Shown here in pieces: positions 44,727 to 55,916 of a stretch of DNA of 64,000 nt; positions within the stretch are counted from its first letter, which is position 1; every line of letters starts with the position of its first letter. Below the pieces are notes generated by a model. The model did not search any database. It worked only from the letters and a program-made list of their open reading frames with translations, and had not been told where the DNA came from. The stretch comes from Ophiura sarsii. Taxonomy: Eukaryota > Echinodermata > Ophiuroidea > Amphilepidida > Ophiuridae. Location: assembly GCA_035610835.1 (NCBI GenBank), contig CM069449.1, positions 62,024,292 to 62,088,291 of the forward strand, read 5' to 3'. The translations under genes and the position numbers were made by a program.

Positions 44727-45148
44727 CCCAGGTCACAATGATAACACACACACAATAATGAGGATGAAATCCGGGGGGGCGGGGGGGGGGGGGGGGGGGG
44801 TGGGGTACTCGGATTTGGTTTGGTCGGGGTATGCTACTGGAGATTCAAAACCCCTACCCATTTTTAGGGGTGATTTTGGAAAAATCGGTACCCATTTTTA
44901 GGGGTTTTGCTTCATTTTAGACCAAATTTTCGCAAATTATCAGGAAAATATACCTAATTTTTGCAAATTTTGTAAAAAGTGACCCCATTATTAGGGATTT
45001 CCAGCACAAAATCATACCCCATGTTTAGGGATTTTGTGCCAAAAAACTACCCATTAGAGCGGCACACCCCTGTATAACCTCATATGCGAGTACACCCCCC
45101 CTGGATTTCATCCTCATAATATTGTGTGTGTTATCATTGTGACCTGGG
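44727..45148. mobile_element. Phrase-repeat MITE (TACCCATTTTTAGGGG type)
   Basis: Arms begin CCCAGGTCACAATGATAAC and end with the complement, each about 45 bp and reaching GGATGAAATCC. The interior repeats a TACCCATTTTTAGGGG-like phrase four to six times (about 44852, 44888, 44980, 45017 and 45048). It contains a poly-G run near the left arm. Confidence 0.8.
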
Positions 45149-45484
45149 CCCGGGGATGAAATTACTTTTATGCGTTTTAATTTAAAAGAGGCGATTATTG
45201 CGTTTTTTTACGACATGTCCCATAAAGTTCCAACTTGCGCCATTGTTTGTATCTTCCTCACTCCCTTCCAAAATAGGTCACATGTATTTGCACATTGAAG
45301 GTTTACAGGGTGTCCCATAAAAAATGGTGCACATGTTCAAACGTCATTACTTTCATCAAATATTCTGTATTTGGTATAAATGTTTATATAAGCTAGTAGA
45401 TTGGCTTTAAAATATTGTTACTGTGATTGCAATTGCTGATTCCTAATCTAACGATCGATCACGGGTACTAAAAAATCCTGTCGT

Positions 45485-46690
45485 GCCCACTGTCCGGACA
45501 GGGGTCAGACCCCCACCCTTTTTATTTTTGCCCCACCCTTTTTACAGAGCCACCCTTTTTATTTGGGAATGTTCAACCCCCACCCTTTATACCGAAAAGG
45601 GGACATTTTGATCATTTTGTGCATTCAAATTTGAAAAGGCACTCATTGGAAGAAAGGACAAAGTGACAGAGACATCCCAGGACCCGTTTTGTATTTCGGG
45701 CGGGTCCCGGGCCCGGGGGGGGGGGGGGGGGGGGGGGGGGCACTGACATTGAAAAAGGGTATAGGTATGTGCCGCGCTGAAGACCCCCCTTTTCACCCTC
45801 TGCTGCTAGCTCTTATGACCCCCTTTTTGAGCCTGCATCAGTTCTTAAGACCCCAATTTTATTGAAAATTCAAAAATCGCGAAATTTTGCGTTCCAAATT
45901 CTACGTACATTTTGCGTTCTGAAACCCCCCAAAAAATCAAAAATTTGCATTCTTGCTAATCACAATTGAACTATAGGCCAGTTCTCAAGACCTACTTTTT
46001 TGAAAAAATCAGTTCCTAAGACCCTATTTTTCTTCATAAAATCCACTCTGTTCAGTTCTGTAGCCCCCTCCCCCTTTTTGAGACCCTGGGCGGCACACCC
46101 CTACCAAAAAAAAAGGTTGAGTGCCCCCCCCCCCCCCCCCCCGGGTCCCGGGATGCCCGAATTTATTCATCAAAAAAAATAATTGAAAAAAATAAAAAAA
46201 TAAAAAGCTTACTTAAAAACCACCTTGTCGGCTAAATCACGATTATTTAATGCAAATCTATAGAGGAGAATCATTTGAAATGGATTTATTTAATCAAATC
46301 AGTGCATTTTTGGTACTCTTATGCTCCCTAAATTGTGATAATACGCTGCGTACGACACTTTCGTAGCTCCCGGCGAATTTCCATTTTGAAAAAATGTCAC
46401 GATATCAACAATAGATGGCGCTATATAACAACAAACCAATTTAAAGATGGCGACATTTTAATTTTGAATCAAAGTATATCTTCGGATACATATATATGCT
46501 ATAACTAGCGCTAGCGAGTCGACAAGGTCGGTATTTTGATTATTTTGATGATCGCTGAGAAACCGCCACCCTTTTTATTTTATCTCCACGCTTTATACAA
46601 CTACACCCTTTATATCAGAAATATTCTGACCCCCACCCTTTTGTTGATTTTTTGATTTCTGAAGTCCCACCCTGTATAAAGCGTGCCGTC
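45485..46690. mobile_element. Phrase-repeat element (CCCCCACCCTTTTTAT type)
   Basis: GTCCGGAC occurs at both ends (about 45491 and 46686). CCCACCCTTTTTAT-like phrases are repeated about nine times in two clusters (45508-45600 and 46560-46680), separated by another insertion. No ORF of note. Confidence 0.55.
45695..46161. mobile_element. Phrase-repeat element (AAGACCCCNNTTTT type), GC-rich ends
   Basis: Ends TTCGGGCGGGTCCCGGG and CCCGGGATGCCCGAA are inverted and lead into poly-G and poly-C runs. The body repeats AAGACCCCNNTTTT-like phrases about six times (45780-46090). It is nested inside the CCCACCCTTTTT element. Confidence 0.7.
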
Positions 46691-46977
46691 CGGACTATGG
46701 TGCCACTTTTTAAGAAGAAAAAAATGCTCATGGAAAGAATAATTTTGCTCATTTAATAATGAGCATTTACTAATTGATGTTAATATGGGCTTTAAGATGA
46801 CTATATTACCTTACAAATACCGATTGTTTGTTCATAACAGCAATTTTACACATACATTTGTAGGGAGGGCCCAGATGGAGGAGGGATGGTGTAAAGGTCA
46901 CAACTTTGATTTTGTTTTCTCATGGTCAAACTTGAGCATCTTTGGATAGACTCAATCAAATTCGATAAAACAGCATA

Positions 46978-47435
46978 TCGTCAGCCTGCTTCGATAATTG
47001 CCTAACTCATGTTTTCTAGTTCTTAGAAAACAACAAAAGTATGAATTCTGTTACCTGTGTACCTGTTACTCATTTAGCATTATTGATGGATGGCTATTCA
47101 TTATGTGGAATGTGTCTTGTATTGTTGATGCCTCAATTGGCGTGCATGGATGCACTAATCCAAGTCATAATATAGAAACAGATGAACACAGCCATACAAT
47201 AATTTGATTAATTCCATGGATTGGTCAATGCAAATTCAATAATGCAAAATGAGTAACATGTTGGAGTGGTCTGGTGGCCCTTTTGCAACAAAGCTATTCA
47301 TTTATCAACACTTTTGATTGGTCAATGACTTAGGTATTATAACAGCATGTGCATAATGTAATGAAGTCATGACTTATGCAAAAAACTCAATTTGGCTGAA
47401 AAGTGAGTTAGGCAATTATCGAAGCAGGCTGACGA
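46978..47435. mobile_element. MITE with ~33-bp perfect inverted repeats and TA target
   Basis: Begins TCGTCAGCCTGCTTCGATAA and ends with the exact complement, with TA at 46976-46977 and 47436-47437. No transposase. Confidence 0.9.
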
Positions 47436-47722
47436 TATGAGACTGTGAAGTTATTTAGTTATCATGAAGCTCGACAAAGTTCAACTCCAAATACACATTC
47501 CACAAAAACAAAATTTCTCTAAAAGTGGCACAAGCCCGAATTTTAGTGCTCGTTGTTGATTCGACATATCTGAAGATTGAGAAAAGTAAACACAATCAAA
47601 TAAACGGTATTTGAATGCCAACTATATTATCTTTCAGGTCAAATAAAGATTACATAGCTAAATACGGAGTAACTAAAGAGGGCAATGACTCGGAACATGT
47701 GCACCTTTTTAGGGACACCCTG

Positions 47723-47893
47723 TTTCCTAAAAGTATGATGGAGGAACTTCATTGTCAAATGGCAAGCAGTAACCAGTCTTTGATGACTTGAGCATGATAC
47801 ACAAGATATTGGTCTCGCTATGAGTTTGACAAATATTGTGCGAGACAAAACAGACTTCAAGCACAATATTTTTAAAACTTATAGCGAGACCAA
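47723..47893. other. Short stretch between elements
   Basis: No gene. It contains TATAGCGAGACCAA, the target of the next element. Confidence 0.4.
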
Positions 47894-48483
47894 CAGGGGC
47901 GTAGCCAGCTTTCCCGGTCTGGGGTGGGGGGGGGAGGCAAAATAAAATGTTCATCCCGGGTGTTTTTTTGGTAACTGTGGGAACACAATCCGGGTAGTCT
48001 CATCTCAGCATGTAGTGTTTTTCTTCCTTGTGAAAGAGTAATATGGATAAATATCCATTAGTGGCGGCACTAGCATCCTTTTGTATTCAAACAAATTTGT
48101 GGGTAAGGTGCGCGCGAAGCCCCCAAAAAACTTTGGCTTTGCTATGTCAAAATTGCTTGAAATTAGCTTAGTATGGTCTGATTTGGATATTTCAGACAGG
48201 TATGAAAAGTCAACATTGTCGATTGTTTAGGGGGAAAACGGGATTGGGTGGGCTTAATCTGACTGGGGCTGGCAAGCTGCTTCTTTGGCTGAAATAGCCC
48301 CATAAAAGCATTGTGTATTTTCATTTTCCTTACCTCCCTTTCCTTTTTCTTTTTCTTCTTTCTCTTTTTTTCTTATATTTTCTCCTCAATTTGTTTACTC
48401 TATTTTTTTGACGGGGGAGGGGGGGGTGGGGGAGGGGCACTCTGCCTTCCCCTGCCCCCTAACCCCCTTTGGCTATGCCACTG
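47894..48483. mobile_element. hAT-type MITE, CAGGGGCGTAGCC ends, 8-bp target duplication
   Basis: Ends CAGGGGCGTAGCCAGC and GTTGGCTATGCCACTG are inverted. GAGACCAA flanks both sides exactly (47886-47893, 48484-48491). Poly-G stretches lie near both ends. It is the same group as 5154-5315. Confidence 0.9.
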
Positions 48484-48570
48484 GAGACCAATACATTTGT
48501 GTATCATGCAAAAAAAATCCATCCAATTTTGTCATTATTATGTTTTAAGAATCTGAACGAAAACAAATAA

Positions 48571-49037
48571 GGTCAAATAAAAAAAATACCAGTTTCTCGT
48601 CCCCGCCCGCTTCCTTTTTGCCGGCCGCCTCCTTTTTGCTTTTTCTTTTTTTCTTTTTAAACAAAAAAAACCACCAAAAAAAACAGAGTTTTTTTTGTTT
48701 TTTTAAACCCCCAAAACACTTTTTTAACCAAAAAGGTATTGTTTTTTTCAATGTTAAGTCAAATAAATGTATAAACATCTGTATTTTGTCTTTCCTTTTG
48801 TTTTCAACAAAGTTGTAACCAATACAAGTCTGAAAACGGTGTGAGAAAAGGTGGCTGTCATTTAAGAAACAACAGCTGGAAAAAAGGTCGAAAGCGGAAG
48901 TTGTTGTTGTTGGAAAATCAGTCCGCCATTTTGGATCCGCCATTTTTAAGAAGAAAAAAAGAAAAGAAAAAAGGGGCCTCCTCCTTCCTTTTTTCAAAAA
49001 GCCCGGACGAGAAACTGTTTTGTTTTTTTATTTGGCC
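48571..49037. mobile_element. GGCC/GGTC-ended Harbinger-like MITE with TAA target
   Basis: Left GGTCAAATAAAAAAAATACC leads into AGTTTCTCGTCC; the right arm is the inverse, GGACGAGAAACTG to ATTTGGCC. TAA flanks both (48568-48570, 49038-49040). The arms are rich in T and C. It lies within the first intron of the recombinase gene, four bases beyond its splice donor. Confidence 0.85.
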
Positions 49038-49047
49038 TAACACTTAC

Positions 49048-50847
49048 TTGATGGTCAAGATCATTGAGTACAGTAGGCATACTTGGTCTAGGAGGCGTTG
49101 AACAACTTGATGTTGGTGGCTTGCTCACAGTTTTGTTAGAACTTTGTGCAGGTACTGGCTGACCAAGACATGATGAAGACAATGCATCTGATAATTTCTG
49201 CTTTTTCAAATCATTCAGTCGTCCAATATAAGTTCTGATACTCGATTCATTTAGATGGCCTGATACACTAATAATGTCTCTACCTGCAAATCCACTTTCA
49301 TACAGAACTGTAATACTACAGGTGGAACTAATACTATGGTTTGTGTAACGCTTCGACAGTCCAGCATCTACAGACAATCTAGCCATCAAAGTGCCAAGCA
49401 TGCGCTCACCTAGTGGTGCATCATACCACGGTCCATCAGCATCTGTCGGTATCCATCGTTTATTTATCACTGGTCTTTGAAACAGTGCCGGACAACCAGG
49501 ATTCAATTTTGAGGTGTATTTTTCATACGAAGCTACCGGGCATCTTTTCGCTTTAGTTTCATACATTCGTCCTCCATCTACTTGTGTTTTCTGATTGTCA
49601 CCACGAATCTTCTTGGTTACCTTGTCTTTCAACTGAAAGACATAGCGATGTCCATTGGAATCTTGACCAATCGAGAAGTGATCTCGTTCCAGCAATCGTA
49701 GGTTGTCTCTACCAGAGCCACAAATAAAGACTTTAAAGAGCATCAGCTCAAACCAAACCTTGTTTAATAGACCTTGGGGTGTGTTTTCATCAAAGGCATC
49801 TGATTCATACAGCTTTGACAGATCGGTGTCATCAATGGGCACAGTTTTGATGGAACTTTGTGCAGGTACTGGCTGACCATTCAGTCGTCCAATATAAGTT
49901 CTGATACTCGATTCATTATGATGGCCTGATACACTAATAATGTCTCTACCTGCAAATCCACTTTTATCCAGAACTGTAATACAGGTGGAAAGAACACTAT
50001 GGTTTGTATAACGCTTCGACAGTCCAGCATCTACAGACAATCTAGCCATCAAAGTGCCAAGCATGCGCTCACCTAGTGGTGCATCATACCACGGTCCATC
50101 AGCATCTGTCGGTATCTTAGTAACTGGTCTTTGAAACAGTGCCGGACAACCAGGATTCAATTTTGAGATGTATTTTTCATACGAAGCTACCGGGCATCTT
50201 TTCGCTTTAGTTTCATACATTCGTCCTCCATCTACTTGTGTTTTCTGATTGTCACCACGAATCTTCTTGGTTACCTTGTCTTTCAACTGAAAGACATAGC
50301 GATGTCCATTGGAATCTTGACCAATCGAGAAGTGATCTTGTTCCAGCAATCGAAGGTTCTCTCTACCACAGCCACAAATAAAGACTTTAAAGAGCATTAG
50401 CTCAAACCAAACCTTGTTTAATAGACCTTGGGGTGTGTTTTCATCAAAGGCATCAGATTCATACAGCTTTGACAGATTGGTTTCATCAATGGGCATGTGG
50501 TGATTGGTATCACCAAATCCTTCACGTTTCAGTTTAGCTTTGGTTGCATCAAATGCAAGATTAGCCTCGGAGAACACCGCTTCACTGTATATATCAATTG
50601 CTTTCCCTTTAATTTTCAAATGTCTGTTCAATCCCGTCCTTAGGTTATTTAGCGATCCGGTTTTGTATTGCATTCCATCCTCGCGTCTCACTTCAGCATA
50701 GAAAGTTTTGAGCAATTCAGCGAGCCGTTCTTTCTCAAAGTTTTCGAAGTCAATCGGCACTCCTTTCGATTTTAAATAATGTGTGAAGATGGATGCGCTT
50801 GTATCGGCGCTTCTTTGTGTTGCAGAATTCTCCGAACCCGACGCCAT
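49048..50847 (-). CDS. Crypton-type tyrosine recombinase exon with duplicated catalytic domain
   Basis: ATG at 50847 has a good context (AAAATGGCG). The exon runs 600 codons in phase 0 to the donor CAA/GTAAGTG. An N-terminal helical SAM-like region (residues ~15-115) precedes two copies of a KIAA1958/QRICH1/ZMYM-like Crypton recombinase domain (DUF3504 type), roughly 115-335 and 340-600. Each has GRxNLR (box I Arg), FQLKDKVTKK, YTNHS, ISVSGH and SSIRTYI (nucleophile Tyr). The HxxR motif is altered in both: NHSVL in copy 1, NHSIS in copy 2, each one base from Arg. Copy 1 lacks short pieces (INKRW, one residue near STC, the LKKQKLSDAL linker). The domains are nearly identical in DNA, so the duplication is recent. 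The next exon is not seen in the window. DNA binding is plausible; strand cleavage is doubtful. Confidence 0.85.
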
Positions 50848-51254
50848 TTTCAACACATTGACCTGAGACCTGACTGACCTCCGATGTAGCAAAATTGGAA
50901 AATTAGTCTTCTAACTGCATTTTGTGACGCTACACATACAATCGGTATAATACACGCTTTTAGTGAATTCTTGCCGCGTAAGCTTGTCAACGAAACCTCC
51001 CAAGTGCTAATAATATTGGTATCCAAGCTGAAATAATGCACAGAATAATAATTTTAAAAATGTATTAAAAGAATAGGCAGAAATTCTCAAAACGTAATAA
51101 AATGGTTGTACATTGTAATTGGTGTTTGTATGAAAAAGAAATGGTCATTTATCGTACTATGTAGGCTTAGTATAGTATACATTACCCCGTAACTTTTCAG
51201 TGGTATGCACCTACCGCACAGGCTATAATTGATGTCTTAGAAAACGCCACTTTG
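50848..51254. other. 5' flank of the recombinase exon
   Basis: The frame is open for 15 codons upstream of the chosen ATG. No TATA box is evident. Otherwise AT-rich with no gene. Confidence 0.35.
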
Positions 51255-51579
51255 ACTTTAAGTTTTCTATTGTACATGAAAGGTCATCCTTAAAAAAGTC
51301 GTGTTCCAAAGTTTTGAGTTGCGTAGCTCTAATGGTTCTTATTTTAGACGCACAAGATGCTGTGAACTGTACCCATTGAGTAGTACACAAACTATATCGG
51401 TGGTTACCACCATTCGCGGTAATTTGACGTTATTTCATCGATTTCTCCGTAATTATACCAATTTAGGCCGTCAAATTTCAGTATGATGATGAGAAAAATA
51501 CGAGCTTTCATATGATATGAAAATCTCCGTATGTTTGAAATAATTCTGTGTTACGAAAATGTGATCGAGTCATCTACCT
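51255..51579. mobile_element. TTAA-type MITE, copy 1 (left end decayed)
   Basis: Matches 56607-56932 over about 325 bp. It ends CATCTACCT before TTAA (51580-51583), while the left end is not preserved. Confidence 0.75.
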
Positions 51580-51980
51580 TTAAAGGAACACTAAGAGATG
51601 TGTTGGAGGCTGCACCCTCAATTATGATAAAAACTGGGATTGGTATATTGTTTTACAATTGTACAACATGTATGAACTTACACCTACATGTATAAGGATT
51701 AAGAAAAATCAGCCCTCTTTGTAAACAAAATGTTGATTCAAAAATGCTGACAGGGGCAATTCCAAGCAAATGTCAACCAAATAGCCAACATTTCAAATTT
51801 GCATCCAAAGTTTAATTCTATGCCTATAATGTAGGCAAGAGTCCAAAGTTCAGGAATTTTTAGTTTGTTTAGCGATACTATGTTTTTTGATGTATAAACT
51901 AATTAGCATAAATTTGCATATTTGCAGCTTACAAAATCAGTGAAAGGCTTGTTTTTATTTATTCCATATCTTTTAGACAC
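51580..51980. other. No gene seen
   Basis: AT-rich. It leads to the first element of the phrase-repeat cluster. Confidence 0.4.
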
Positions 51981-52905
51981 ATATGGGCGATTCCATGGTA
52001 ACACGCGTTACATTTATGCGCGCCATTCTTTATTCTCCACTCTATAACTGTAAAAATAATTTAAATGAAGTTTTCATCTTTTGTATTGTAATACCCAAGA
52101 CTTTAGGCTAGATCCTCATGCTAACACCAATATGAAATATTAGCTCATGCTACTGTAAGACCGCTCCGAATATCGGTAACACGCGTTACGAAAAAAGACA
52201 CACTAAAAAAATTCCCAACTTTGTTTTGCTTGTGTATTTAAACTAACCAACCTTCAATCAATTGGTCACTACTATAAGCAAGTACCTGTCTAAGGTTTAT
52301 AAAACTAGAATAATAACAAGAATTCAAGTTATCACTTTTTTGTAAATTGCAAAATAGTCGGTAACACGTGTTACGGTAACACGCGTTACACTTTGTCCAG
52401 CCATAATTTACCAGCATTAGATTCTTTATTTATTTTCTAAATTGAAATTAATTTTGACTTTGGCAATTGAACTAACATATTAAACATAACTAGTGATAAA
52501 TAACACATAAAGAATTGAGGTTTTAGCACGTTTTCCTGAATATGAGTTTGGTAACACGCGTTACGACATTTTGATGGCTTATTGTGGAGTGGTGGTTATG
52601 AATTTTTCTAATTGTTTACTATTTTTAAATAGGGCCTAACTAGTAGAATTAAAATTATAAGTGGCATAAATTAAAACCATATCAATTTAGGAAATATTTT
52701 CAAAAAAGTGTTGCTCCGGTAACACGTGTTACCATTTTGGGAGTAAGAAAAGTAGAATTTTTTCATAGTAAACAATAGTCAAATGCTGTAACATTTTTTT
52801 CCTGAACCTTTGCATGAGCTTTGAACAACATAAAGGTAAAAATAAATATTTTGGAGCAATTTTTAGTTTTTTTGCTCCGTCACATTTTCATGGAATCGCC
52901 CATAT
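51981..52905. mobile_element. Phrase element E1 (GTAACACGYGTTAC)
   Basis: Perfect 17-bp inverted ends ATATGGGCGATTCCATG (51981-51997) and complement (52889-52905), of which ATAT may be target duplication. The phrase GTAACACGCGTTAC or GTAACACGTGTTAC occurs six times: 51998, 52176, 52361, 52376, 52551 and 52719. The first directly abuts the terminus, two are in tandem and the rest are 150-190 bp apart. The CGTG form is a perfect palindrome. Between phrases the sequence is AT-rich and unrelated. No ORF. Confidence 0.85.
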
Positions 52906-53033
52906 AGGTATGATGTTTAAATAAATGTCAGGCACAATAGTAGTACTGATGGGAAAGGTTTTGATATAAATTTAATTTTGATCAACGGCCGATTAGTCTC
53001 GTTAATCCAGGTAATTAGTATGCATAATCTCAT

Positions 53034-54046
53034 GTCATTCCGCAACGCAAAAGTACCATTTTTTAGGATAGCAAGAAAAAATTTTACCCTATTTTCATAT
53101 AACTATTTTTTCTCTGCACACAATTGACATGCTTCACAATGATAAAAAAAATAATTGGAAAATGCTGTTAATAAATAGCGCTAACGAGCGTTGCAGAATG
53201 ACATGTTGCGGAATGACGGTGCAGAATTGCGGAATGACAAAGGTATTTATTCCCTATATTTAGGTAATTTATTGAGCAAATTGTGATATTTTTGTGTAAG
53301 TGGTATAAGATCATCCTTATTTATGATAATTCATTCAAATATGGACTTTAAACTTCTAAAAAAGTTTCAAAACTGATGAAAACTCATAATTTGCTGAATT
53401 AGGCAACTTTGATGTGCAAGCTGTTGAATTCAGCAACTTTATCACAAAATCATGGCTACTTTACCTGTAAATGATGATTTCAATGTGAAAATAGTTGGGT
53501 TACTTGTATTCACGAATTTGTAACATATGAAATGCCACTGATTACTCTTTTTTAAATTTTTTTATGCATATTAAAGCATAAAAACATGTTTTTTCTTTTC
53601 TCTATGGAGTTTTGCACACAAATTCACACTGTCATTCCGCAACGTCATTCCGCAACACCTACTTTTATTTTTTGATGACCTACTAGAAATCCTAGCTGAT
53701 GATTAAGTTTTATGAAAATGCTTTTGTCAGTTAGCTAACACTTCAAACCTTCTAAAAAGTAACTTCAATAATGATACACTCTAAAAAGTTCACAGAGTTT
53801 TCACTTTGTGTAAACATGTAAAAAAACCACAATCGTCTGCATCATTCCGCAACGCAAATTTGCATATGCAAATTAGGATACTTGGAAGCGCAGTCTAATT
53901 TTTTCCCATGGTTTATTTTTTGAGTATCAATCGCTATTATCAAATAAAGTTGTAAAATTGGGAGTAACTACAAATCTCTGAGTTTTACACCCAAAAGAAA
54001 GTGGATTTTTGTGTGTAAATGTCATTCCGCAACGCGTGGAATTGCC
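53034..54046. mobile_element. Phrase element E2 (GTCATTCCGCAACG)
   Basis: About eight full or near copies in both orientations: 53034, 53189 (variant), 53205, 53226, 53631, 53643, 53841 and 54021. The last abuts the terminus GTGGAATTGCCC (54034-54046), the same end type as E1 and E3. The left end is decayed (AATCTCATG before the first phrase). No ORF. Confidence 0.75.
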
Positions 54047-54084
54047 CACAGACAGTGTCCGCCACCTGCAGCACATGTGATACA

Positions 54085-55757
54085 TAAGGGCAATTCCATG
54101 TTACTCACGTTACGCTTTTTTGCTACGTTACTCTTTTGGAAGTGCCATATTTTTTAGAAGAACAAGCTTGACAGAATTACTTTTTCTGCAGTATTTACAC
54201 AAGACCCAGCACTAACTTTATATGCAATTAGAATTGCAATACAAGACATGACTTGGGAGTGAGAAGGAAAACACTTTTGTTACTCACGTTACAATTGATT
54301 GGCCATCATAAAATAAAACAAGCCTTCATTCACAAAGTGTCCTCATACAGGATATTTTTTGAAACAAGTTTAACATGGTTGATATAGCTAACAGTAAACT
54401 CTACAAATGCAAGGTGAAAATAATCTCATTAGACGAACACTTTTCAGAAAATTTACCAAAATAGCTGTTACTCACGTTACGTTACTCACGTTACTTGTTT
54501 TTGCAAATTCAAATTGTATATACATAGCTCATGCAGATTAGCTCAAAATGTTATGAAATAGTCTTGACATGATGTATTTAATTTCCCAAAATGTTATTAT
54601 GTCTCCAAACGGTCAATTGGGACCACTACACAAGTTCACAGGACATTTTGCAAACTCTCTACCTGTTAATGAACAATATCTTGATGAAAATGGTATCATT
54701 TTGCATTAAAACAGAAACAATTTGAGAGCTATTTTCTTTTTTTTAAACTTAACATTATGTTTTACAAGTGTTAGGTGAAAATAATTGCATATAATTGATG
54801 AATTACACCATAGTTATCAAGGTTGCCGAATTCAGCACCTTTGCGCAAAATCAATATTTTTGAACTTGGGAACGATGAACGCAAGAAATATGATGAAAAT
54901 GCTTTACAATATTTGTGTACATAAGCTATGCATGTATATTTAACACTTTGTCACCAACAACAATGAATATTTTGCTTCAAAAGTGAATTTCAGAGGACAA
55001 AGTTACTGTTTTTCTTGTTGAAAAACTTGGAACGACACGTAATGACCCCTAGAAATAGTGTGTACGAAGTGATGGAAGTGCCAGACTGACATATGACTGA
55101 TAAATGAATAAAACCAAGTGCAGTAAAAGCAAAAAGAGATCCATTTCTTATTGCTACAACGCATTTTAGGCCGTTACTCACGTTACATTTTTGTTACTCA
55201 TGTTACAATTGTTACTCACGTTACAGTTTTCAAACCTCTGCCATTTTAATAAAACTACACATAGCCCATTATATTTCCTGTTTTCAAATTAAGTACCCGG
55301 AGTATGATTATTATTCCATTTGGCAAAATTTAAATGCAAGGAACAATTGAGTAGGACAACTATTTGATGTTTATCGTTACTCACGTTACATTTCTAACGA
55401 CCATCGGACACACAGGAGATTCCTCCCAACTTGTGTCAATGCATAGGTATTTTTCATAGTTGATAACTTGAAACTAAGGTATTATGCATTTCAGAAATCA
55501 ACAAATATTTATATTTACAGTTAATATTAAATGTAAGAGGTCAACATAACCTGAACACACATTTTTCACTTATTTTTTGTGAAAAAAGCATTTTCCAACT
55601 TCTGACGATCATTTCTTGAAATTTTCAAACAAATCATTCAAACATTTGATTGTCCCATATACCTACAAGTGTATACAATAAAATAAAATGGGTAATAAGC
55701 ATCCAAATTGAATTTAAAATTTTCAGGTCATATCACCAATCTATGGAATTGCCCATA
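54085..55757. mobile_element. Phrase element E3 (GTTACTCACGTTAC)
   Basis: Ends GGGCAATTCCATG (54088) and ATGGAATTGCCC (to 55754) are flanked by ATAA on both sides (54084-54087, 55755-55758), so a 4-bp target duplication is likely. The phrase occurs at 54100, 54279, 54467, 54481, 55173, 55193 (one change), 55211 and 55376, plus degenerate pieces. The first abuts the terminus. All full copies have the same orientation. No recognisable protein. Confidence 0.85.
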
Positions 55758-55912
55758 ACACTAATCATATTAACATAGAGGTTTTTAGAAAATGTTCAAT
55801 AAATAGCGATGGTATTGCTTTAATCAAGTTTTGCTGTGAAACAACACTGATGGTATTTTAACGTTCATCTTGAATTTTGAAAAAAATCTTCAACACTACT
55901 TTGTGTCCCTTT
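55758..55912. other. Short unassigned stretch
   Basis: AT-rich, no gene. Confidence 0.4.
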
Positions 55913-55916
55913 TTAA

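Larger units (their letters stand above)
45306..47722. mobile_element. CAGGGTGTCCC-ended element with nested insertions
   Basis: Left CAGGGTGTCCCATAAAAAAT and right AGGGACACCCTG ends are inverted, followed by shared GTGCACATGTTC and a decayed ~60-bp extension. The left flank is TA and the right flank TT, so the TA duplication is imperfect. Inside are at least three younger insertions (45485-46690, 45695-46161, 46978-47435). It is probably mariner-related. No transposase. Confidence 0.65.

Noticed and set aside
48545..48997. 150-residue Lys/Phe-rich protein on the minus strand
   Set aside because: It lies entirely in the arms and A/T-rich middle of a MITE.
52000..55400. CRISPR or integron-like repeats for the E1-E3 phrases
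   Set aside because: Spacing is irregular (15-700 bp), some copies are inverted, and terminal inverted repeats mark them as transposon interiors.
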